A DNA stretch of 64,000 nt from Streptomyces sp. NBC_00442. Lineage in GTDB: Bacteria > Actinomycetota > Actinomycetes > Streptomycetales > Streptomycetaceae. The notes under the pieces were generated by a model that was not told where the DNA came from, searched no databases, and saw only the letters and a program-made list of their open reading frames with translations. Below are positions 24,661 to 34,728 of the stretch, piece by piece. Position numbers and translations under genes: made by a program. Position 1 is the first letter of the stretch, and every line of letters starts with the position of its first letter. The stretch spans positions 2,852,001 to 2,916,000 of the forward strand of contig NZ_CP107918.1 of the NCBI RefSeq assembly GCF_036014195.1, read 5' to 3'.

Positions 24661-26015
24661 CCCAGCGTCGACTTGACCACGTCGGCGAGCCGGCCCGCGA
24701 CCGAGCGGGCGTGCTCGATGTCGGCGGCCTCGACCATCACGCGGACCAGCGGCTCGGTGCCGGAGGGGCGCAGCAGCACCCGCCCGGTGGCGCCCAGCTC
24801 GCGCTCGGCCTCGTTGACGGCGACCCCCAGTTCGGCGCAGGTCGCGACGCGGGACTTGTCGACGTCGGGGACGTTGACCAGGACCTGCGGCAGGCGCGTC
24901 ATCACCCCGGCGAGGTCGGCCAGGGTGCGGCGGGTCGCGGCGACGCGGGCGGCCAGCATCAGGCCGGTCAGCGTGCCGTCACCGGTGGTCGCGTGGTCCA
25001 GGATGATCACGTGGCCGGACTGCTCGCCGCCGAGCGCGTACCCGTGCTCCTTCATCGACTCCAGGACGTAGCGGTCGCCGACGCCGGTCTGGACGAGCTG
25101 GATGCCCTCGCCCTCCATGGCCAGCTTGAAGCCCAGGTTGGACATCACGGTGCCGACGACGGTGTTGCCGCGCAGCGTGCCCGCCTCGCGCATGGCGAGC
25201 GCGAGCACCGCGAGGATCTGGTCGCCGTCGACCTCGTTGCCCTCCGCGTCCACGGCGAGGCAGCGGTCGGCGTCGCCGTCGTGCGCGATGCCGAGGTCGG
25301 CGCCGTGCTCCACGACGGCCGCCTTGAGGAGGTCGAGGTGGGTGGAGCCGCAGCCGTCGTTGATGTTGAGCCCGTCCGGCTCGGCACCGATGGTGACGAC
25401 CTCGGCGCCGGCCCGCGCGAACGCCTCGGGCGAGACCCGGGCGGCCGCGCCGTGCGCCTCGTCCAGGACGACCTTCAGGCCGTCGAGGCGGTTGGGCAGC
25501 ACCCCGATGAGGTGGGCGACGTACCGGTCGAAGCCCTCGCCGTAGGAGCGGATGCGGCCCACGCCGGCGCCGGTCGGCCGCTCCCACGGGGCGCCCGTGC
25601 GGTGCTGCTCGTAGATCGACTCGATGCGGTCCTCCAGCTCGTCGGCGAGCTTGTGGCCGCCGCGCGCGAAGAACTTGACACCGTTGTCCGGCATGGCGTT
25701 GTGGCTGGCCGAGAGCATCACGCCGAGGTCGGCGCCGAGCACGCCGGTGAGGTACGCCACCGCGGGGGTGGGCAGCACACCGACCCGCAGGACGTCCACG
25801 CCCGCGCTCGCGAGGCCCGCGACGACCGCGGCCTCGAGGAACTCTCCCGACGCCCGGGGGTCACGCCCGACCACGGCGGTCGGCCGATGCCCCTCGAAGG
25901 TCCCCGCTTCGGCGAGCACATGTGCCGCCGCGACCGACAGGCCGAGCGCGAGCTCCGCCGTCAGATCCGAGTTGGCGACACCGCGCACGCCGTCCGTGCC
26001 GAAGAGTCGTCCCAC
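24657..26015 (-). CDS. glmM: Phosphoglucosamine mutase
   Basis: Converts glucosamine-6-phosphate to glucosamine-1-phosphate. 452 residues of the alpha-D-phosphohexomutase family: [13 protein letters not shown] at the start, phosphoserine loop [12 protein letters not shown] (catalytic Ser104), metal-binding DGDADRC, GEQSGH sugar loop and [15 protein letters not shown] phosphate loop. The GTG at 26013-26015 follows GGAGGA. It lies downstream of rplM-rpsI, after a hairpin, and works in the same pathway as glmS 2 kb away. Confidence 0.97.
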   Translation of the reverse strand: MGRLFGTDGVRGVANSDLTAELALGLSVAAAHVLAEAGTFEGHRPTAVVGRDPRASGEFLEAAVVAGLASAGVDVLRVGVLPTPAVAYLTGVLGADLGVMLSASHNAMPDNGVKFFARGGHKLADELEDRIESIYEQHRTGAPWERPTGAGVGRIRSYGEGFDRYVAHLIGVLPNRLDGLKVVLDEAHGAAARVSPEAFARAGAEVVTIGAEPDGLNINDGCGSTHLDLLKAAVVEHGADLGIAHDGDADRCLAVDAEGNEVDGDQILAVLALAMREAGTLRGNTVVGTVMSNLGFKLAMEGEGIQLVQTGVGDRYVLESMKEHGYALGGEQSGHVIILDHATTGDGTLTGLMLAARVAATRRTLADLAGVMTRLPQVLVNVPDVDKSRVATCAELGVAVNEAERELGATGRVLLRPSGTEPLVRVMVEAADIEHARSVAGRLADVVKSTLG

Positions 26016-26040
26016 GTCTGTCCTCCGAAAACCTGAAAAT

Positions 26041-26085
26041 GCGGGGTAGATAACTGCGGGGTAAATAACTGCGGGGTGGATAGAC
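26041..26085. repeat. 15-bp tandem repeat, three copies, in the glmM leader
   Basis: GCGGGGTAGATAACT (26041), GCGGGGTAAATAACT (26056) and a diverged GCGGGGTGGATAGAC (26071). It lies between the rpsI hairpin and the glmM ribosome-binding site. Confidence 0.8.
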
Positions 26086-26088
26086 GAA

Positions 26089-26121
26089 CGCCCCGGCAGC
26101 ACGGAAGGTGCTGCCGGGGCG
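26089..26121 (-). terminator. Hairpin after rpsI
   Basis: Perfect 14-bp stem (26089-26102 with 26108-26121, CGCCCCGGCAGCAC arm), five-base loop, very GC-rich. On the minus strand it is followed by TTCGTCTATCC, a poor U tract, so it may attenuate rather than fully terminate before glmM. Confidence 0.75.
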
Positions 26122-26149
26122 AACGAGAGCCGTAGTGGCAGGCGCGGAT

Positions 26150-26668
26150 TTAGCGCTTGCTGTACTGCGGAGCCTTGCGGGCCTTCTTGAGACCGGCCTT
26201 CTTGCGCTCGACCGCACGGTCGTCGCGGGAGAGGAAGCCGGCCTTCTTGAGGGTGGCGCGGTTGTTGTCCACGTCGGCCTCGTTCAGCGCGCGGGCCACG
26301 CCGAGGCGCAGGGCGCCGGCCTGACCGGACACGCCGCCACCCGAGATGCGGGCGATGACGTCGTAGCGGTTGTCGAGCTCGAGCACCTTGAAGGGCTCGT
26401 TGACTTCCTGCTGGTGGACCTTGTTCGGGAAGTAGTCCTCGAGCGTACGCCCGTTGATCTTCCACTTGCCGGTGCCCGGAACGATCCGGACGCGGGCGAT
26501 GGCGTTCTTGCGACGGCCCAGGCCGGCGGCCGGCTGCGGGTCGCCGAAGCGGGACGCCATCGACTCGGTGGTGTACTCGCCCTCGACGGGGACCTCGGAC
26601 TCGAAGGTGGTGACCTCCGCGTAGGTCTCTTCGCCCTCGACGGGGGTCTCGACAGTGGTCTCGGCCAC
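26150..26668 (-). CDS. rpsI: 30S ribosomal protein S9
   Basis: 172 residues: an acidic actinobacterial N-terminal extension of about 45 residues ([20 protein letters not shown]), then the S9 core beginning [25 protein letters not shown], with [21 protein letters not shown] and a basic tail ending YSKR that reaches the P-site tRNA. Forms a two-gene operon with rplM, 44 bases upstream, followed by a strong hairpin. Confidence 0.98.
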   Translation of the reverse strand: MAETTVETPVEGEETYAEVTTFESEVPVEGEYTTESMASRFGDPQPAAGLGRRKNAIARVRIVPGTGKWKINGRTLEDYFPNKVHQQEVNEPFKVLELDNRYDVIARISGGGVSGQAGALRLGVARALNEADVDNNRATLKKAGFLSRDDRAVERKKAGLKKARKAPQYSKR

Positions 26669-26712
26669 GATGCTCCTCAGATTCTTTTCTGTCTTAGGGG
26701 GTGTGGCCGGAA

Positions 26713-27156
26713 CTACTGCGCGACCTGGGTGATCTCGAACGGCACCGGCTGCTGGGCAGCGTGGGGGTGCTGGTCGCCCGAGTAGACCTTCAGCTTCGAG
26801 AGCATCTGACGGCCCAGGGTGTTCTTCGGGATCATGCCCTTGATGGCCTTCTCGACGGCCTTCTCCGGGTTGTTCGCCAGGAGGTCGTCGTAGCGCACCG
26901 CGCGGAGACCGCCCGGGTAGCCGGAGTGGCGGTAGGCCATCTTCTGGGTCTTCTTGTTGCCGGACAGGTGAACCTTGTCGGCGTTGATGATGATGACGAA
27001 GTCACCCATGTCCATGTGGGGCGCATAGACGGGCTTGTGCTTGCCGCGGAGGAGGTTCGCGGCGGTGGTCGCCAGACGCCCCAGGACGACGTCCTGGGCA
27101 TCAATGACGTGCCACTGGCGAGTGATGTCGCCGGGCTTGGGGCTGTACGTACGCAC
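26713..27156 (-). CDS. rplM: 50S ribosomal protein L13
   Basis: 147 residues, the usual L13 length, from the GTG at 27154-27156 with GAAGG eight bases upstream. Hallmarks: [45 protein letters not shown] and [18 protein letters not shown]. First gene of the rplM-rpsI operon. The 273-base region up to the ABC-F stop (27157-27429) must hold its promoter; I could not pick a convincing -35/-10 pair there. Confidence 0.98.
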   Translation of the reverse strand: MRTYSPKPGDITRQWHVIDAQDVVLGRLATTAANLLRGKHKPVYAPHMDMGDFVIIINADKVHLSGNKKTQKMAYRHSGYPGGLRAVRYDDLLANNPEKAVEKAIKGMIPKNTLGRQMLSKLKVYSGDQHPHAAQQPVPFEITQVAQ

Positions 27157-27429
27157 TTCGTAGCCTTCGCTTCTTAGTGGATGGGGTCCAAACACATTTG
27201 CACCCTGAAGCGATCATGCAGCTGGGACTCACAGTGCCGGGGACACTGCCCGTATGCGAGTCACTGGTAACTGCTCCAGAGAACCTGCGTAAGAGCTCAT
27301 CGCGTGAGAACGACCTAGCCAATACGCATAACAAACCAGAAGACTACCCGGGCGCACCCCGGCGGGTCAAAACCGCCCGGCGCCACCTGCCCGGGTTCGC
27401 CCCTCACGGCCTCTGGCCTGCGCGAACGT

Positions 27430-29052
27430 CTAGCGCGCCCGCTCCACGCGGCGCTCGTCCCACACCGGCTCCGGCGTCTCGCGCACCACTCCGTCCGAGC
27501 CGAAGACCAGATAGCGGTCGAACGACTTCGAGAACCAGCGGTCGTGCGTGACCGCGAGCACCGTCCCGTCGTACGACTCAAGACCGTCCTGGAGCGCCTC
27601 GGCCGACTCCAGGTCCAGGTTGTCCGTCGGCTCGTCGAGCAGCAGCGCGGTGGTGCCGGCCAGCTCCAGGAGCAGGATCTGGAAGCGGGCCTGCTGGCCT
27701 CCCGAGAGCTTCTCGAAGGGCTGGTCGCCCTGCCGCTCCAGCTCGTAACGGCGCAGGACCGACATCGCGGCCCCGCGGTCCTTGGCGTGCTCGCTCCACA
27801 GGATGTCGACGAGGGTCCGCCCGAGCAGCTCGGGGTGGGCGTGGGTCTGCGCGAAGTGCCCGGGAACGACGCGCGCCCCCAGCTTCCAGTTCCCCGTGTA
27901 CGCCACCGACGGGTCCCCCGCGAGCATCCGCAGGAAGTGCGACTTCCCGGAGCCGTTGGAGCCGAGGACCGCGACCCGCTCGCCGTAGAAGACCTCCAGC
28001 GAGAACGGCTTCATCAGACCGGTCAGCTCAAGGTTCTCGCAGGTCAGGGCGCGCACACCGGTACGGCCGCCGCGCAGCCGCATGGTGATCTCCTGCTCGC
28101 GCGGCGGCTCCGGGGGCGGCCCCGCGTCCTCGAACCGCTTGAAGCGCGTCTGCATCGCGTGGTAGCGCGACGCCATGTCGGGGCTGATCGCGGCCTGGTT
28201 GCGCAGCCGCAGGACCAGCGCCTTCAGCCGGGCGTGCTCCTCGTCCCAGCGCCGCTTGAGCTCCTCGAAGCGCGCGAACCGCTCGCGCCGGGCCTCGTGG
28301 TACGTGCCGAATCCGGCGCCGTGCACCCACACGTCCGTCCCCGCCGGGCTCGGCTCCAGGCTCACGATCCGCTCGGCGGCCCGCGAGAGCAGCTCCCGGT
28401 CGTGCGAGACGAACAGGACGGTCTTGCGGGTCTCGCGCAGCCGCTCCTCCAGCCAGCGCTTGCCCGGCACGTCCAGGTAGTTGTCCGGCTCGTCCAGGAG
28501 CAGCACCTCGTCGGGCCCCCGAAGCAGCGCTTCGAGCACGAGTCGCTTCTGCTCGCCGCCGCTGAGCGTGCGTACCTCGCGGAACTGGGCCTTGTCGTAC
28601 GGCATCCCGAGCGCGGCCATGGTGCACATGTCCCACACCGTCTCGGCCTCGTACCCGTGCGCCTCGGCCCAGTCGCTGAGCGCCTGCGCGTAGCGCATCT
28701 GCGCGGCCTCGTCGTCGACCGTCATGATCAGGTGCTCGGCCGCGTCGACCTCCGCGGCGGCCTCCTTGATCCGCGGCTGGGCCACGGAGACCAGCAGGTC
28801 ACGCACGGTCCGCTCGTCGCGCACCGAGCCGACGAACTGCGGCATCACCCCGAGCCCGCCGCTCACGGTCACCGAGCCGCCGTGCGCCTGGAGCTCGCCG
28901 GAGATGATCCGGAGCAGCGTCGTCTTGCCGGCTCCGTTGGCGCCGACCAGGGCCACCACCGAGCCCTCCGCCACCCGGAACGACGCGTCGCCGAGCAGCA
29001 CCCGCCCGTCCGGCAGGTAGTACTCCAGGTGTGCAGCCTCTAGATGTCCCAT
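27430..29052 (-). CDS. ABC-F family ATPase
   Basis: 540 residues with two fused ABC domains and no membrane segment, so a ribosome-acting ABC-F protein rather than a transporter. First domain: Walker A VGANGAGKTTLL, signature LSGGEQKRL, Walker B LLLDEPDNYLD. Second: GSNGSGKSHFL, LSGGQQARF, LLLDEPTDNLD. The inter-domain linker (about 230-310) is charged and helical. ABC-F members tune translation or protect ribosomes from antibiotics; sequence alone does not decide which. The ATG at 29050-29052 is used; the frame is open for over 230 codons upstream but overlaps the divergent gene. Confidence 0.92.
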   Translation of the reverse strand: MGHLEAAHLEYYLPDGRVLLGDASFRVAEGSVVALVGANGAGKTTLLRIISGELQAHGGSVTVSGGLGVMPQFVGSVRDERTVRDLLVSVAQPRIKEAAAEVDAAEHLIMTVDDEAAQMRYAQALSDWAEAHGYEAETVWDMCTMAALGMPYDKAQFREVRTLSGGEQKRLVLEALLRGPDEVLLLDEPDNYLDVPGKRWLEERLRETRKTVLFVSHDRELLSRAAERIVSLEPSPAGTDVWVHGAGFGTYHEARRERFARFEELKRRWDEEHARLKALVLRLRNQAAISPDMASRYHAMQTRFKRFEDAGPPPEPPREQEITMRLRGGRTGVRALTCENLELTGLMKPFSLEVFYGERVAVLGSNGSGKSHFLRMLAGDPSVAYTGNWKLGARVVPGHFAQTHAHPELLGRTLVDILWSEHAKDRGAAMSVLRRYELERQGDQPFEKLSGGQQARFQILLLELAGTTALLLDEPTDNLDLESAEALQDGLESYDGTVLAVTHDRWFSKSFDRYLVFGSDGVVRETPEPVWDERRVERAR

Positions 29053-29109
29053 GCTGCGGATTGTCGCCCAGTCCCTACCCCCCTGAACAATCGAATTAGG
29101 ATGCGCGGC

Positions 29110-29955
29110 ATGAGCTTTGGGCAAGGGGGACCCGGGTGGGGCCCGGGGGATCAGCAGACACCGGACTGGGCGGCCCTGGCCGACGCGTCGGCCACACGCA
29201 ACCGGCGCCGCAAGTGGCTGTACATCGGCGGCGGCGCGCTCGCCACGGCGGCGGTCGTCGCGGTGGTGGCCACCGTCATCGTCACCGCGGGGTCCAAGGA
29301 CGACGGGAAGTCCGCGAGCGCGCTGCCCTCTCCCCCGGCGCTGCCCAGCGACAGCGCCCACCCGCAGCCCTCGTTCTCCAAGGTGGCCCCGCCGCCACCG
29401 CCCAACCCGCACGACTTCATATCCGACGCGAAGAAGGACACGGCCCCGCTGAGCGTCGACACGCTCTTCCCCGGCAAGTCCCTGACGGCGGGCGACCGTA
29501 CGTACACCAAGGGCGCCACCGCCCGGACCGCCAACTGCGCCTCCGCCACCCGCGGTTCGCTCGGCTCCACCCTGACCGCCGACGGCTGCGACCAGGTCTT
29601 CCGGGCCACCTACGTGCGGGACGGCGTCGCGGTGACCATCGGCGTGGCCACCTTCCCGACCGAGGCCAAGGCGCTGCACGCCAAGCAGCAGGCGGGCATC
29701 GGCCTCGCCCCGCTGGCCGGCTCGGGCGTCCCCGGATTCTGCGACGGCGGCCACGCGGTCTGCCGCAACCTGTTCAACTCCTACGGCCGGTACGCCTACT
29801 TCAGCATCAGCGGCTACACCAACGGCAAGAGCGTCACCAAGGACGACAAGAACGCCTTCGCCGCGGGCGACGACCTGGCCGAATTCACCTTCCGTCAGAT
29901 CGTCGCCCGCGGCCAGTCCGAAGCCCAGGCAGCCGCGACGGCCCCGGCGGGGTGA
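29110..29955 (+). CDS. Membrane-anchored extracytoplasmic protein, unknown function
   Basis: 281 residues. A Gly-rich cytoplasmic head (FGQGGPGWGPGDQQTPDWA) and NRRRKW precede one membrane helix (LYIGGGALATAAVVAVVATVIV). A Ser/Pro-rich linker with PPPPPNP and an outer domain with four cysteines (TANCAS, DGCDQ, GFCDGG, VCRNL), probably two disulphides, follow. An AGGA eight bases before the ATG at 29110 decides the start; an ATG nine bases upstream is in frame. It is divergent from the ABC-F gene, with only 57 bases between starts, and convergent with truA (gap nine bases). Confidence 0.8.
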   Translation: MSFGQGGPGWGPGDQQTPDWAALADASATRNRRRKWLYIGGGALATAAVVAVVATVIVTAGSKDDGKSASALPSPPALPSDSAHPQPSFSKVAPPPPPNPHDFISDAKKDTAPLSVDTLFPGKSLTAGDRTYTKGATARTANCASATRGSLGSTLTADGCDQVFRATYVRDGVAVTIGVATFPTEAKALHAKQQAGIGLAPLAGSGVPGFCDGGHAVCRNLFNSYGRYAYFSISGYTNGKSVTKDDKNAFAAGDDLAEFTFRQIVARGQSEAQAAATAPAG

Positions 29956-29964
29956 CGGTTCCCG

Positions 29965-30837
29965 TCAGCAGCACCCGCCCGCAGCCCGGCCCGAACTCCC
30001 GGGCAGCGTACGGACGTTGCGTGCCTCCTTGCTGCGCGCGGCCAGCAACGCGTCGGCCGGGTAGCCGACTTCCTCCAGGGTGAGGCCGTGCGGCTTCACC
30101 ACGTGGACGGAGGAGTCGCGCACCGCGGCCGCGAGGACCGCGCCGGGCCACTCCACGGCCCGGTGCCCGTCGCCCACGTGCAGGAGCGCACCCACCAGGG
30201 AGCGCACCATGTTGTGGCAGAAGGCGTCCGCGCGCACGGTCGCCGTGACGATCCCGTCGTCGCCGCGCACCCAGGACAGCTCCTGAAGCGTACGGATCGT
30301 GGTGGCGCCCTCGCGCTTCTTGCAGTACGCCGCGAAGTCGTGCTCGCCCAGCAGCGGCGCGGACGCCGCGTTCATCGCGTCGACGTCCAACTCCCAGTCG
30401 TGCCACAGCACATGACCGCGCAACAGCGGGTCGACGCCGCCCACGTCGTCCGTCACCCGGTACGCGTACCGGCGCCAGATCGCCGCGAACCGCGCGTTGA
30501 ACCCGCTCGGCGCCTCGGCCACCCGCCAGATCCGGACATCGTGCGGAAGCCGCCCGGCCAGGCGCCGCAGCAGCTTCTCGCGGTGCTCGGCCCACACCTG
30601 CTCGGGCAGGTCCACGTGCGCGACCTGGCCGCGCGCGTGCACCCCGGCATCGGTGCGGCCGGCGACCGTCAGGGCGTACGTCACGTCCGACCGGGTCACC
30701 GTGCGCAGCGCGTCCTCGATCTCGCCCTGCACGGTCCGGCGGCCGAGCGGCTGCCGGGCCCAGCCGGAGAAGTCCTTGCCGTCGTACGACAGGTCAAGAC
30801 GCACCCGGACGTGGCCGGGCTCCACCTCATCGCTCAC
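29965..30837 (-). CDS. truA: tRNA pseudouridine synthase A
   Basis: Forms pseudouridine at positions 38-40 of tRNA anticodon stems. 290 residues. It begins [19 protein letters not shown] and has the catalytic Asp63 in [29 protein letters not shown], the [15 protein letters not shown] segment and a C-terminal helix-strand close the fold. It follows rplQ by 85 bases across a hairpin, the common actinobacterial rpoA-rplQ-truA order. Confidence 0.97.
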   Translation of the reverse strand: MSDEVEPGHVRVRLDLSYDGKDFSGWARQPLGRRTVQGEIEDALRTVTRSDVTYALTVAGRTDAGVHARGQVAHVDLPEQVWAEHREKLLRRLAGRLPHDVRIWRVAEAPSGFNARFAAIWRRYAYRVTDDVGGVDPLLRGHVLWHDWELDVDAMNAASAPLLGEHDFAAYCKKREGATTIRTLQELSWVRGDDGIVTATVRADAFCHNMVRSLVGALLHVGDGHRAVEWPGAVLAAAVRDSSVHVVKPHGLTLEEVGYPADALLAARSKEARNVRTLPGSSGRAAGGCC

Positions 30838-30871
30838 GTAAGCGTTCCTCTCAGAGCATCCACACAGCGGA

Positions 30872-30903
30872 ACGGGCCCGCCCCCCGAAGGGAACGGGCC
30901 CGT
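30872..30903 (-). terminator. Hairpin between rplQ and truA
   Basis: ACGGGCCCG (30872-30880), a 14-base loop and CGGGCCCGT (30895-30903) form a GC-rich stem. On the minus strand no U tract follows, so partial termination with read-through into truA is likely. Confidence 0.6.
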
Positions 30904-30922
30904 CCACAGCCTTCAAGAACGC

Positions 30923-31396
30923 TTACGCGTCCTTGGCCTCGTCGTCGGCCGGCTTGGTGTCCTCGGCCTTGGCCTCGGACTCCTTGACGGCGCGCACGGT
31001 GGCGGCCTCGGCCTCGGCGACGGTCGCCTTCTTGGCGATCTCGCCCTCGACCAGCTCGATCACGGCCATCGGCGCGTTGTCACCACGACGGTTGCCGATC
31101 TTGGTGATACGGGTGTAGCCACCCGGACGCTCCTCGTAGCGGGGCGCGATCTCGGTGAAGAGGGTGTGGACGATGCCCTTGTCGGTGATCGTCTGCAGCA
31201 CCAGGCGACGGTTGTGGATGTCGCCCTTCTTCGCCTTGGTGATCAGGCGCTCGGCGACGGGACGCAGGCGACGGGCCTTGGCCTCGGTCGTCGTGATCCG
31301 GCCGTGCTCGAAGAGCGACTTCGCCAGGTTGGCGAGGAGCAGCTTCTCGTGCGCGGCGCTGCCGCCGAGACGAGCACCCTTTGCGGGACGCGGCAT
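30923..31396 (-). CDS. rplQ: 50S ribosomal protein L17
   Basis: 157 residues. The L17 core is [49 protein letters not shown], and [31 protein letters not shown]. An acidic Ala/Glu/Lys tail (about 120-157) is typical of actinobacteria. The ATG at 31394-31396 matches the family start; eight more in-frame codons upstream are unlikely. It follows rpoA with a 199-base gap. Confidence 0.98.
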   Translation of the reverse strand: MPRPAKGARLGGSAAHEKLLLANLAKSLFEHGRITTTEAKARRLRPVAERLITKAKKGDIHNRRLVLQTITDKGIVHTLFTEIAPRYEERPGGYTRITKIGNRRGDNAPMAVIELVEGEIAKKATVAEAEAATVRAVKESEAKAEDTKPADDEAKDA

Positions 31397-31475
31397 GGTG
31401 ATTCTCCTAGTGATCTGCACCGGCCGTACGAGGTACCGATGTCAGTGTCCGAGCAGGCGGTTACCTGTCGGAGAT

Positions 31476-31497
31476 CCAAGCCCCCGAAGGGGCTTGG
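31476..31497 (-). promoter_or_regulatory. Hairpin in the rpoA-rplQ spacer
   Basis: CCAAGCCCC (31476-31484), a short loop and GGGGCTTGG (31489-31497) form a nine-pair stem. It could be a processing or attenuation site setting rplQ expression below rpoA. Confidence 0.5.
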
Positions 31498-31595
31498 AAG
31501 GGGCGCGGGGAAGAGTCGATGTGCGACTCCGTCGCGTGGGCGCGCCCAGCCGGAGCCGGGCCCGCAGAAGCAGTACAGCCTCCCCGCGGAGCGTC

Positions 31596-32618
31596 TTAGT
31601 ACTGCTCGGTCTCCACGAAGCCGGCGTCGGCATCGTCGTCCGCGCCGAACGCGTCGGCCGCGGCGGTCGGGTCGAAGCCGGGAGGCGAGTCCTTCAGCGC
31701 GAGGCCCATACCGGCCAGCTTCGCCTTGACCTCGTCGATCGACTTCGCACCGAAGTTGCGGATGTCGAGCAGGTCCGCCTCGGAGCGCGCCACGAGCTCA
31801 CCCACGGAGTGGATGCCCTCGCGCTTGAGGCAGTTGTACGACCGAACGGTGAGCTCGAGCTCCTCGATCGGCAGGGCGAGATCGGCGGCGAGGGCGGCGT
31901 CCGTCGGGGACGGGCCCATGTCGATGCCCTCGGCGTCGATGTTGAGCTCGCGCGCCAGGCCGAACAGCTCGACCAGGGTCTTACCGGCCGACGCCATGGC
32001 GTCACGGGGACGCATGGCCTGCTTGGTCTCGACGTCGACGATCAGCTTGTCGAAGTCGGTGCGCTGCTCGACACGGGTCGCCTCGACCTTGTACGTGACC
32101 TTGAGCACCGGGGAGTAGATGGAGTCGACCGGGATGCGGCCGATCTCCTGGCCCAGCTGCTTGTTCTGCACCGCGGAGACGTAGCCGCGACCGCGCTCGA
32201 CGGTCAGCTCCATCTCCAGCTTGCCCTTGCCGTTGAGCGTGGCGAGCACCAGGTCGGGGTTGTGCACCTCGACACCGGCCGGCGGGGCGATGTCAGCAGC
32301 GGTGACCAGGCCGGGACCCTGCTTGCGCAGGTACATCACGACCGGCTCGTCGTGCTCCGAGGAGACGACCAGCTGCTTGATGTTCAGGATGAGGTCGGTG
32401 ACGTCCTCCTTGACGCCCGGCACGGTGGTGAACTCGTGCAGGACACCGTCGATCCGGATGCTGGTGACAGCGGCACCGGGGATCGAGGAGAGGAGCGTAC
32501 GACGCAGGGAGTTGCCGAGCGTGTAGCCGAAACCGGGCTCCAGGGGCTCGATGACGAACCGCGAGCGGTACTCGTCAACAACCTCTTCGGTCAGCGAAGG
32601 GCGCTGAGCGATAAGCAT
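31596..32618 (-). CDS. rpoA: RNA polymerase subunit alpha
   Basis: 340 residues. The N-terminal dimerisation domain has [32 protein letters not shown], and the C-terminal alphaCTD contains [50 protein letters not shown]. Start ATG at 32616-32618. It follows rpsK without rpsD in between, as is normal for Streptomyces. The 237-base upstream gap includes a duplicated piece of the rpsK 3' end. Confidence 0.99.
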   Translation of the reverse strand: MLIAQRPSLTEEVVDEYRSRFVIEPLEPGFGYTLGNSLRRTLLSSIPGAAVTSIRIDGVLHEFTTVPGVKEDVTDLILNIKQLVVSSEHDEPVVMYLRKQGPGLVTAADIAPPAGVEVHNPDLVLATLNGKGKLEMELTVERGRGYVSAVQNKQLGQEIGRIPVDSIYSPVLKVTYKVEATRVEQRTDFDKLIVDVETKQAMRPRDAMASAGKTLVELFGLARELNIDAEGIDMGPSPTDAALAADLALPIEELELTVRSYNCLKREGIHSVGELVARSEADLLDIRNFGAKSIDEVKAKLAGMGLALKDSPPGFDPTAAADAFGADDDADAGFVETEQY

Positions 32619-32743
32619 GGGGAGATCCTTCAGTCATGGGCACCCACTATTTGATGCCCTGCTGGGTACTGCGTACTGCAAGGGTACGGGCGGCACGGCC
32701 CGAATGAGCCGTACCGCCCGAGCCTTCAAGGCAATCCTTGAAG

Positions 32744-32788
32744 CAGCCGTGCGTCAGACGCGGCGGCGCTTCGGGGGACGGCAGCCGT
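32744..32788 (-). pseudogene. 45-bp duplicate of the rpsK 3' end
   Basis: This segment matches 43 of 45 bases of 32846-32890, which contains the last codons and stop of rpsK (CRPPKRRRV). It lies downstream of the gene with a 57-base insert between the copies. The insert carries a hairpin (CCGGGGG-TTAT-CCCCCGG on the minus strand). Confidence 0.85.
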
Positions 32789-32855
32789 GCTGCGATATCC
32801 CGGGGGATAACCCCCGGACCCCCAGCCGACCGCCGAGCCGATGCCCAGCCGTGCG

Positions 32856-33260
32856 TCAGACGCGGCGGCGCTTGGGCGGACGGCAGCCGTTGTGCGGCGT
32901 CGGGGTGACGTCCTGGATCGAACCGACCTCGAGGCCAGTGGCCTGGAGGGAGCGGATCGCGGTCTCGCGGCCGGAGCCCGGACCCTTGACGAAGACGTCA
33001 ACCTTGCGCATGCCGTGCTCCTGCGCGCGGCGGGCGGCCGACTCGGCGGCCATCTGCGCGGCGAACGGAGTCGACTTGCGGGAGCCCTTGAAGCCGACGT
33101 GGCCGGCGGACGCCCAGGAGATCACGTTGCCCGAGGGGTCCGTGATCGAGACGATGGTGTTGTTGAACGTGCTCTTGATGTGCGCGTGGCCGTGAGCGAC
33201 GTTCTTCTTTTCCTTGCGGCGCACCTTCTTGGCAGCGCCCTGACGACCCTTGGGGGGCAT
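32856..33260 (-). CDS. rpsK: 30S ribosomal protein S11
   Basis: 134 residues. Basic N-terminus [20 protein letters not shown], then [58 protein letters not shown] and the tail [12 protein letters not shown] that contacts the Shine-Dalgarno helix. ATG start at 33258-33260. The last codons and stop are repeated about 100 bases downstream. Confidence 0.99.
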   Translation of the reverse strand: MPPKGRQGAAKKVRRKEKKNVAHGHAHIKSTFNNTIVSITDPSGNVISWASAGHVGFKGSRKSTPFAAQMAAESAARRAQEHGMRKVDVFVKGPGSGRETAIRSLQATGLEVGSIQDVTPTPHNGCRPPKRRRV

Positions 33261-33329
33261 GTCTTACTCCAGATGGAGGGGAGGTGATCGGTCCTACAGC
33301 GAAGACCGCTGAAAAGCGTCCGCTGTGGA

Positions 33330-33710
33330 CTACTTCTTGCCCGGCTTCTTCTTACCGGCGATGGCGCGACGCGGGCCCTTGCGGGTACGAGCGTTCGTGC
33401 TGGTGCGCTGGCCGTGGACCGGCAGACCACGACGGTGACGCAGACCCTGGTAGCAGCCGATCTCGACCTTGCGGCGGATGTCGGCGGCGACCTCACGGCG
33501 AAGGTCACCCTCGGTGCGGAGGTTGGCGTCCACGTACTCGCGGATCTTGACCAGGTCCTCTTCGGCCAGGTCACGAACGCGGGTGTTGGGGTTCACGCCG
33601 GTCGAGGCGAGGATCTCCTTGGACCGGGTACGCCCGATACCGAAGACGTAGGTGAGTGCGATCTCCACGCGCTTTTCGCGCGGGATGTCGACACCGGAAA
33701 CGCGTGCCAT
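33330..33710 (-). CDS. rpsM: 30S ribosomal protein S13
   Basis: 126 residues: [27 protein letters not shown], then [30 protein letters not shown] and a lysine-rich tail ([11 protein letters not shown]). S13 bridges the 30S head to the 50S subunit. It precedes rpsK with a 69-base gap and follows rpmJ across 188 bases. Confidence 0.99.
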   Translation of the reverse strand: MARVSGVDIPREKRVEIALTYVFGIGRTRSKEILASTGVNPNTRVRDLAEEDLVKIREYVDANLRTEGDLRREVAADIRRKVEIGCYQGLRHRRGLPVHGQRTSTNARTRKGPRRAIAGKKKPGKK

Positions 33711-33898
33711 TTACTGGCTCCAGTTGTTTTCGGGGGTCTTCCACAGCACCGCTCCCGACCGCCGTACTAGGTACGTTTCGGGTCCCCGGCCCCCGCCGGA
33801 GGTGTCACCAGCCGGGGAAACCGGCCAGGTGGGCGCTGCGTATGTACGTTTGCTCGCGTCGCTCGAAGAACTGCGGAGTGCAGGTCGGTCGGCGTGCG

Positions 33899-34012
33899 TC
33901 AGCCCTGGCGCTGCTTGTGGCGCAGGTTGTCGCAGATGACCATGACCCGGCCGTGACGGCGGATCACCTTGCACTTGTCGCAGATCTTCTTGACGCTCGG
34001 CTTGACCTTCAT
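33899..34012 (-). CDS. rpmJ: 50S ribosomal protein L36 (zinc-binding type)
   Basis: A 37-residue gene. It reads [19 protein letters not shown]..., with Cys11, Cys14 and Cys27 plus the terminal His making the C+ zinc site (CDKC ... [11 protein letters not shown]). The ATG at 34010-34012 and TGA at 33899-33901 give the exact family length. It sits between infA and rpsM as in most bacteria. A zinc-free paralogue, if any, lies elsewhere. Confidence 0.98.
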   Translation of the reverse strand: MKVKPSVKKICDKCKVIRRHGRVMVICDNLRHKQRQG

Positions 34013-34072
34013 GGGATGTCAGGTTCTCCGGGTCAGTGCCACCGCCGCCCGTAAAGGCGACGTGGGCAAGAT

Positions 34073-34294
34073 CTACTTGTACCGGTAGACGATCCGGCCA
34101 CGCGTCAGGTCGTACGGAGAGAGCTCCACCACGACCCGGTCATCCGGGAGGATACGGATGTAGTGCATCCGCATCTTGCCGCTGATGTGCGCGAGGACTT
34201 TGTGACCGTTCTGAAGTTCCACCTTGAACATGGCGTTCGGGAGGGACTCGATCACGGTGCCCTCGATTTCGATGGCACCTTGCTTCTTGGCCAC
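34073..34294 (-). CDS. infA: Translation initiation factor IF-1
   Basis: 73 residues of a single OB fold: [50 protein letters not shown] and [17 protein letters not shown]. The GTG at 34292-34294 gives the family start. The 434 bases upstream to map contain the duplicated map 3' end. It is followed by rpmJ after 60 bases. Confidence 0.99.
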   Translation of the reverse strand: MAKKQGAIEIEGTVIESLPNAMFKVELQNGHKVLAHISGKMRMHYIRILPDDRVVVELSPYDLTRGRIVYRYK

Positions 34295-34478
34295 GCTTCG
34301 CCTTTCGAATCGGCTACCTTGATCGACTCCCGCAGCCGTGTGTGGACACACGGGTACACGAGAGCCGACGCATCAGTCTACGACAGGCCACTCGAAAAGA
34401 CGAATCCGGGGAGTTTGCCCGCCATCGTAGATCCTTAAGCGGCCTGACGTACGTGTCTGGCACAGCGGGTCGCGCGCG
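34295..34478. other. infA upstream spacer
   Basis: Part of the 434-base gap (34295-34728) between infA and map. Apart from the 160-bp duplicate at 34479-34638 and the GC-rich hairpins between the copies I see no gene. This stretch should contain any infA promoter; I could not identify one with confidence. Confidence 0.4.
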
Positions 34479-34638
34479 CTCAGCCCAGCGGGTCCGGCGC
34501 CGTCGTGACCCCGTACTCCGCCAGCTTCGCCCTGCCACCGTCCGGCATCGTCAGAACCAGCGGACCACTTTCCGTCAGCGCCACCGAATGCTCCCAGTGC
34601 GAGGACCACGAACCGTCCGTCGTGATGACGGTCCAGTC
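34479..34638 (-). pseudogene. 160-bp perfect duplicate of the map 3' end
   Basis: Base-for-base identical, as read by eye, to 34728-34887, the last 52 codons and stop of map. It is truncated upstream, so it lacks the catalytic residues and a start. The 89-base insert between the copies has GC-rich inverted segments (GCCGGCTGCGCCGGC, GGCCTCCGGCC). The copies are separated by a 249-base period. Confidence 0.92.
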
Positions 34639-34728
34639 GACCTATCCCCCACGCCGCTCTCGCGGGCTCGGCGCCGGGGCGCCTCACAAGCTTCGAGCCG
34701 GCTGCGCCGGCCTCCGGCCGGCAACCCC

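Noticed and set aside
32618..32856. Missing rpsD between rpsK and rpoA as a possible deletion
   Set aside because: Streptomyces normally carry rpsD elsewhere, so absence here is expected.
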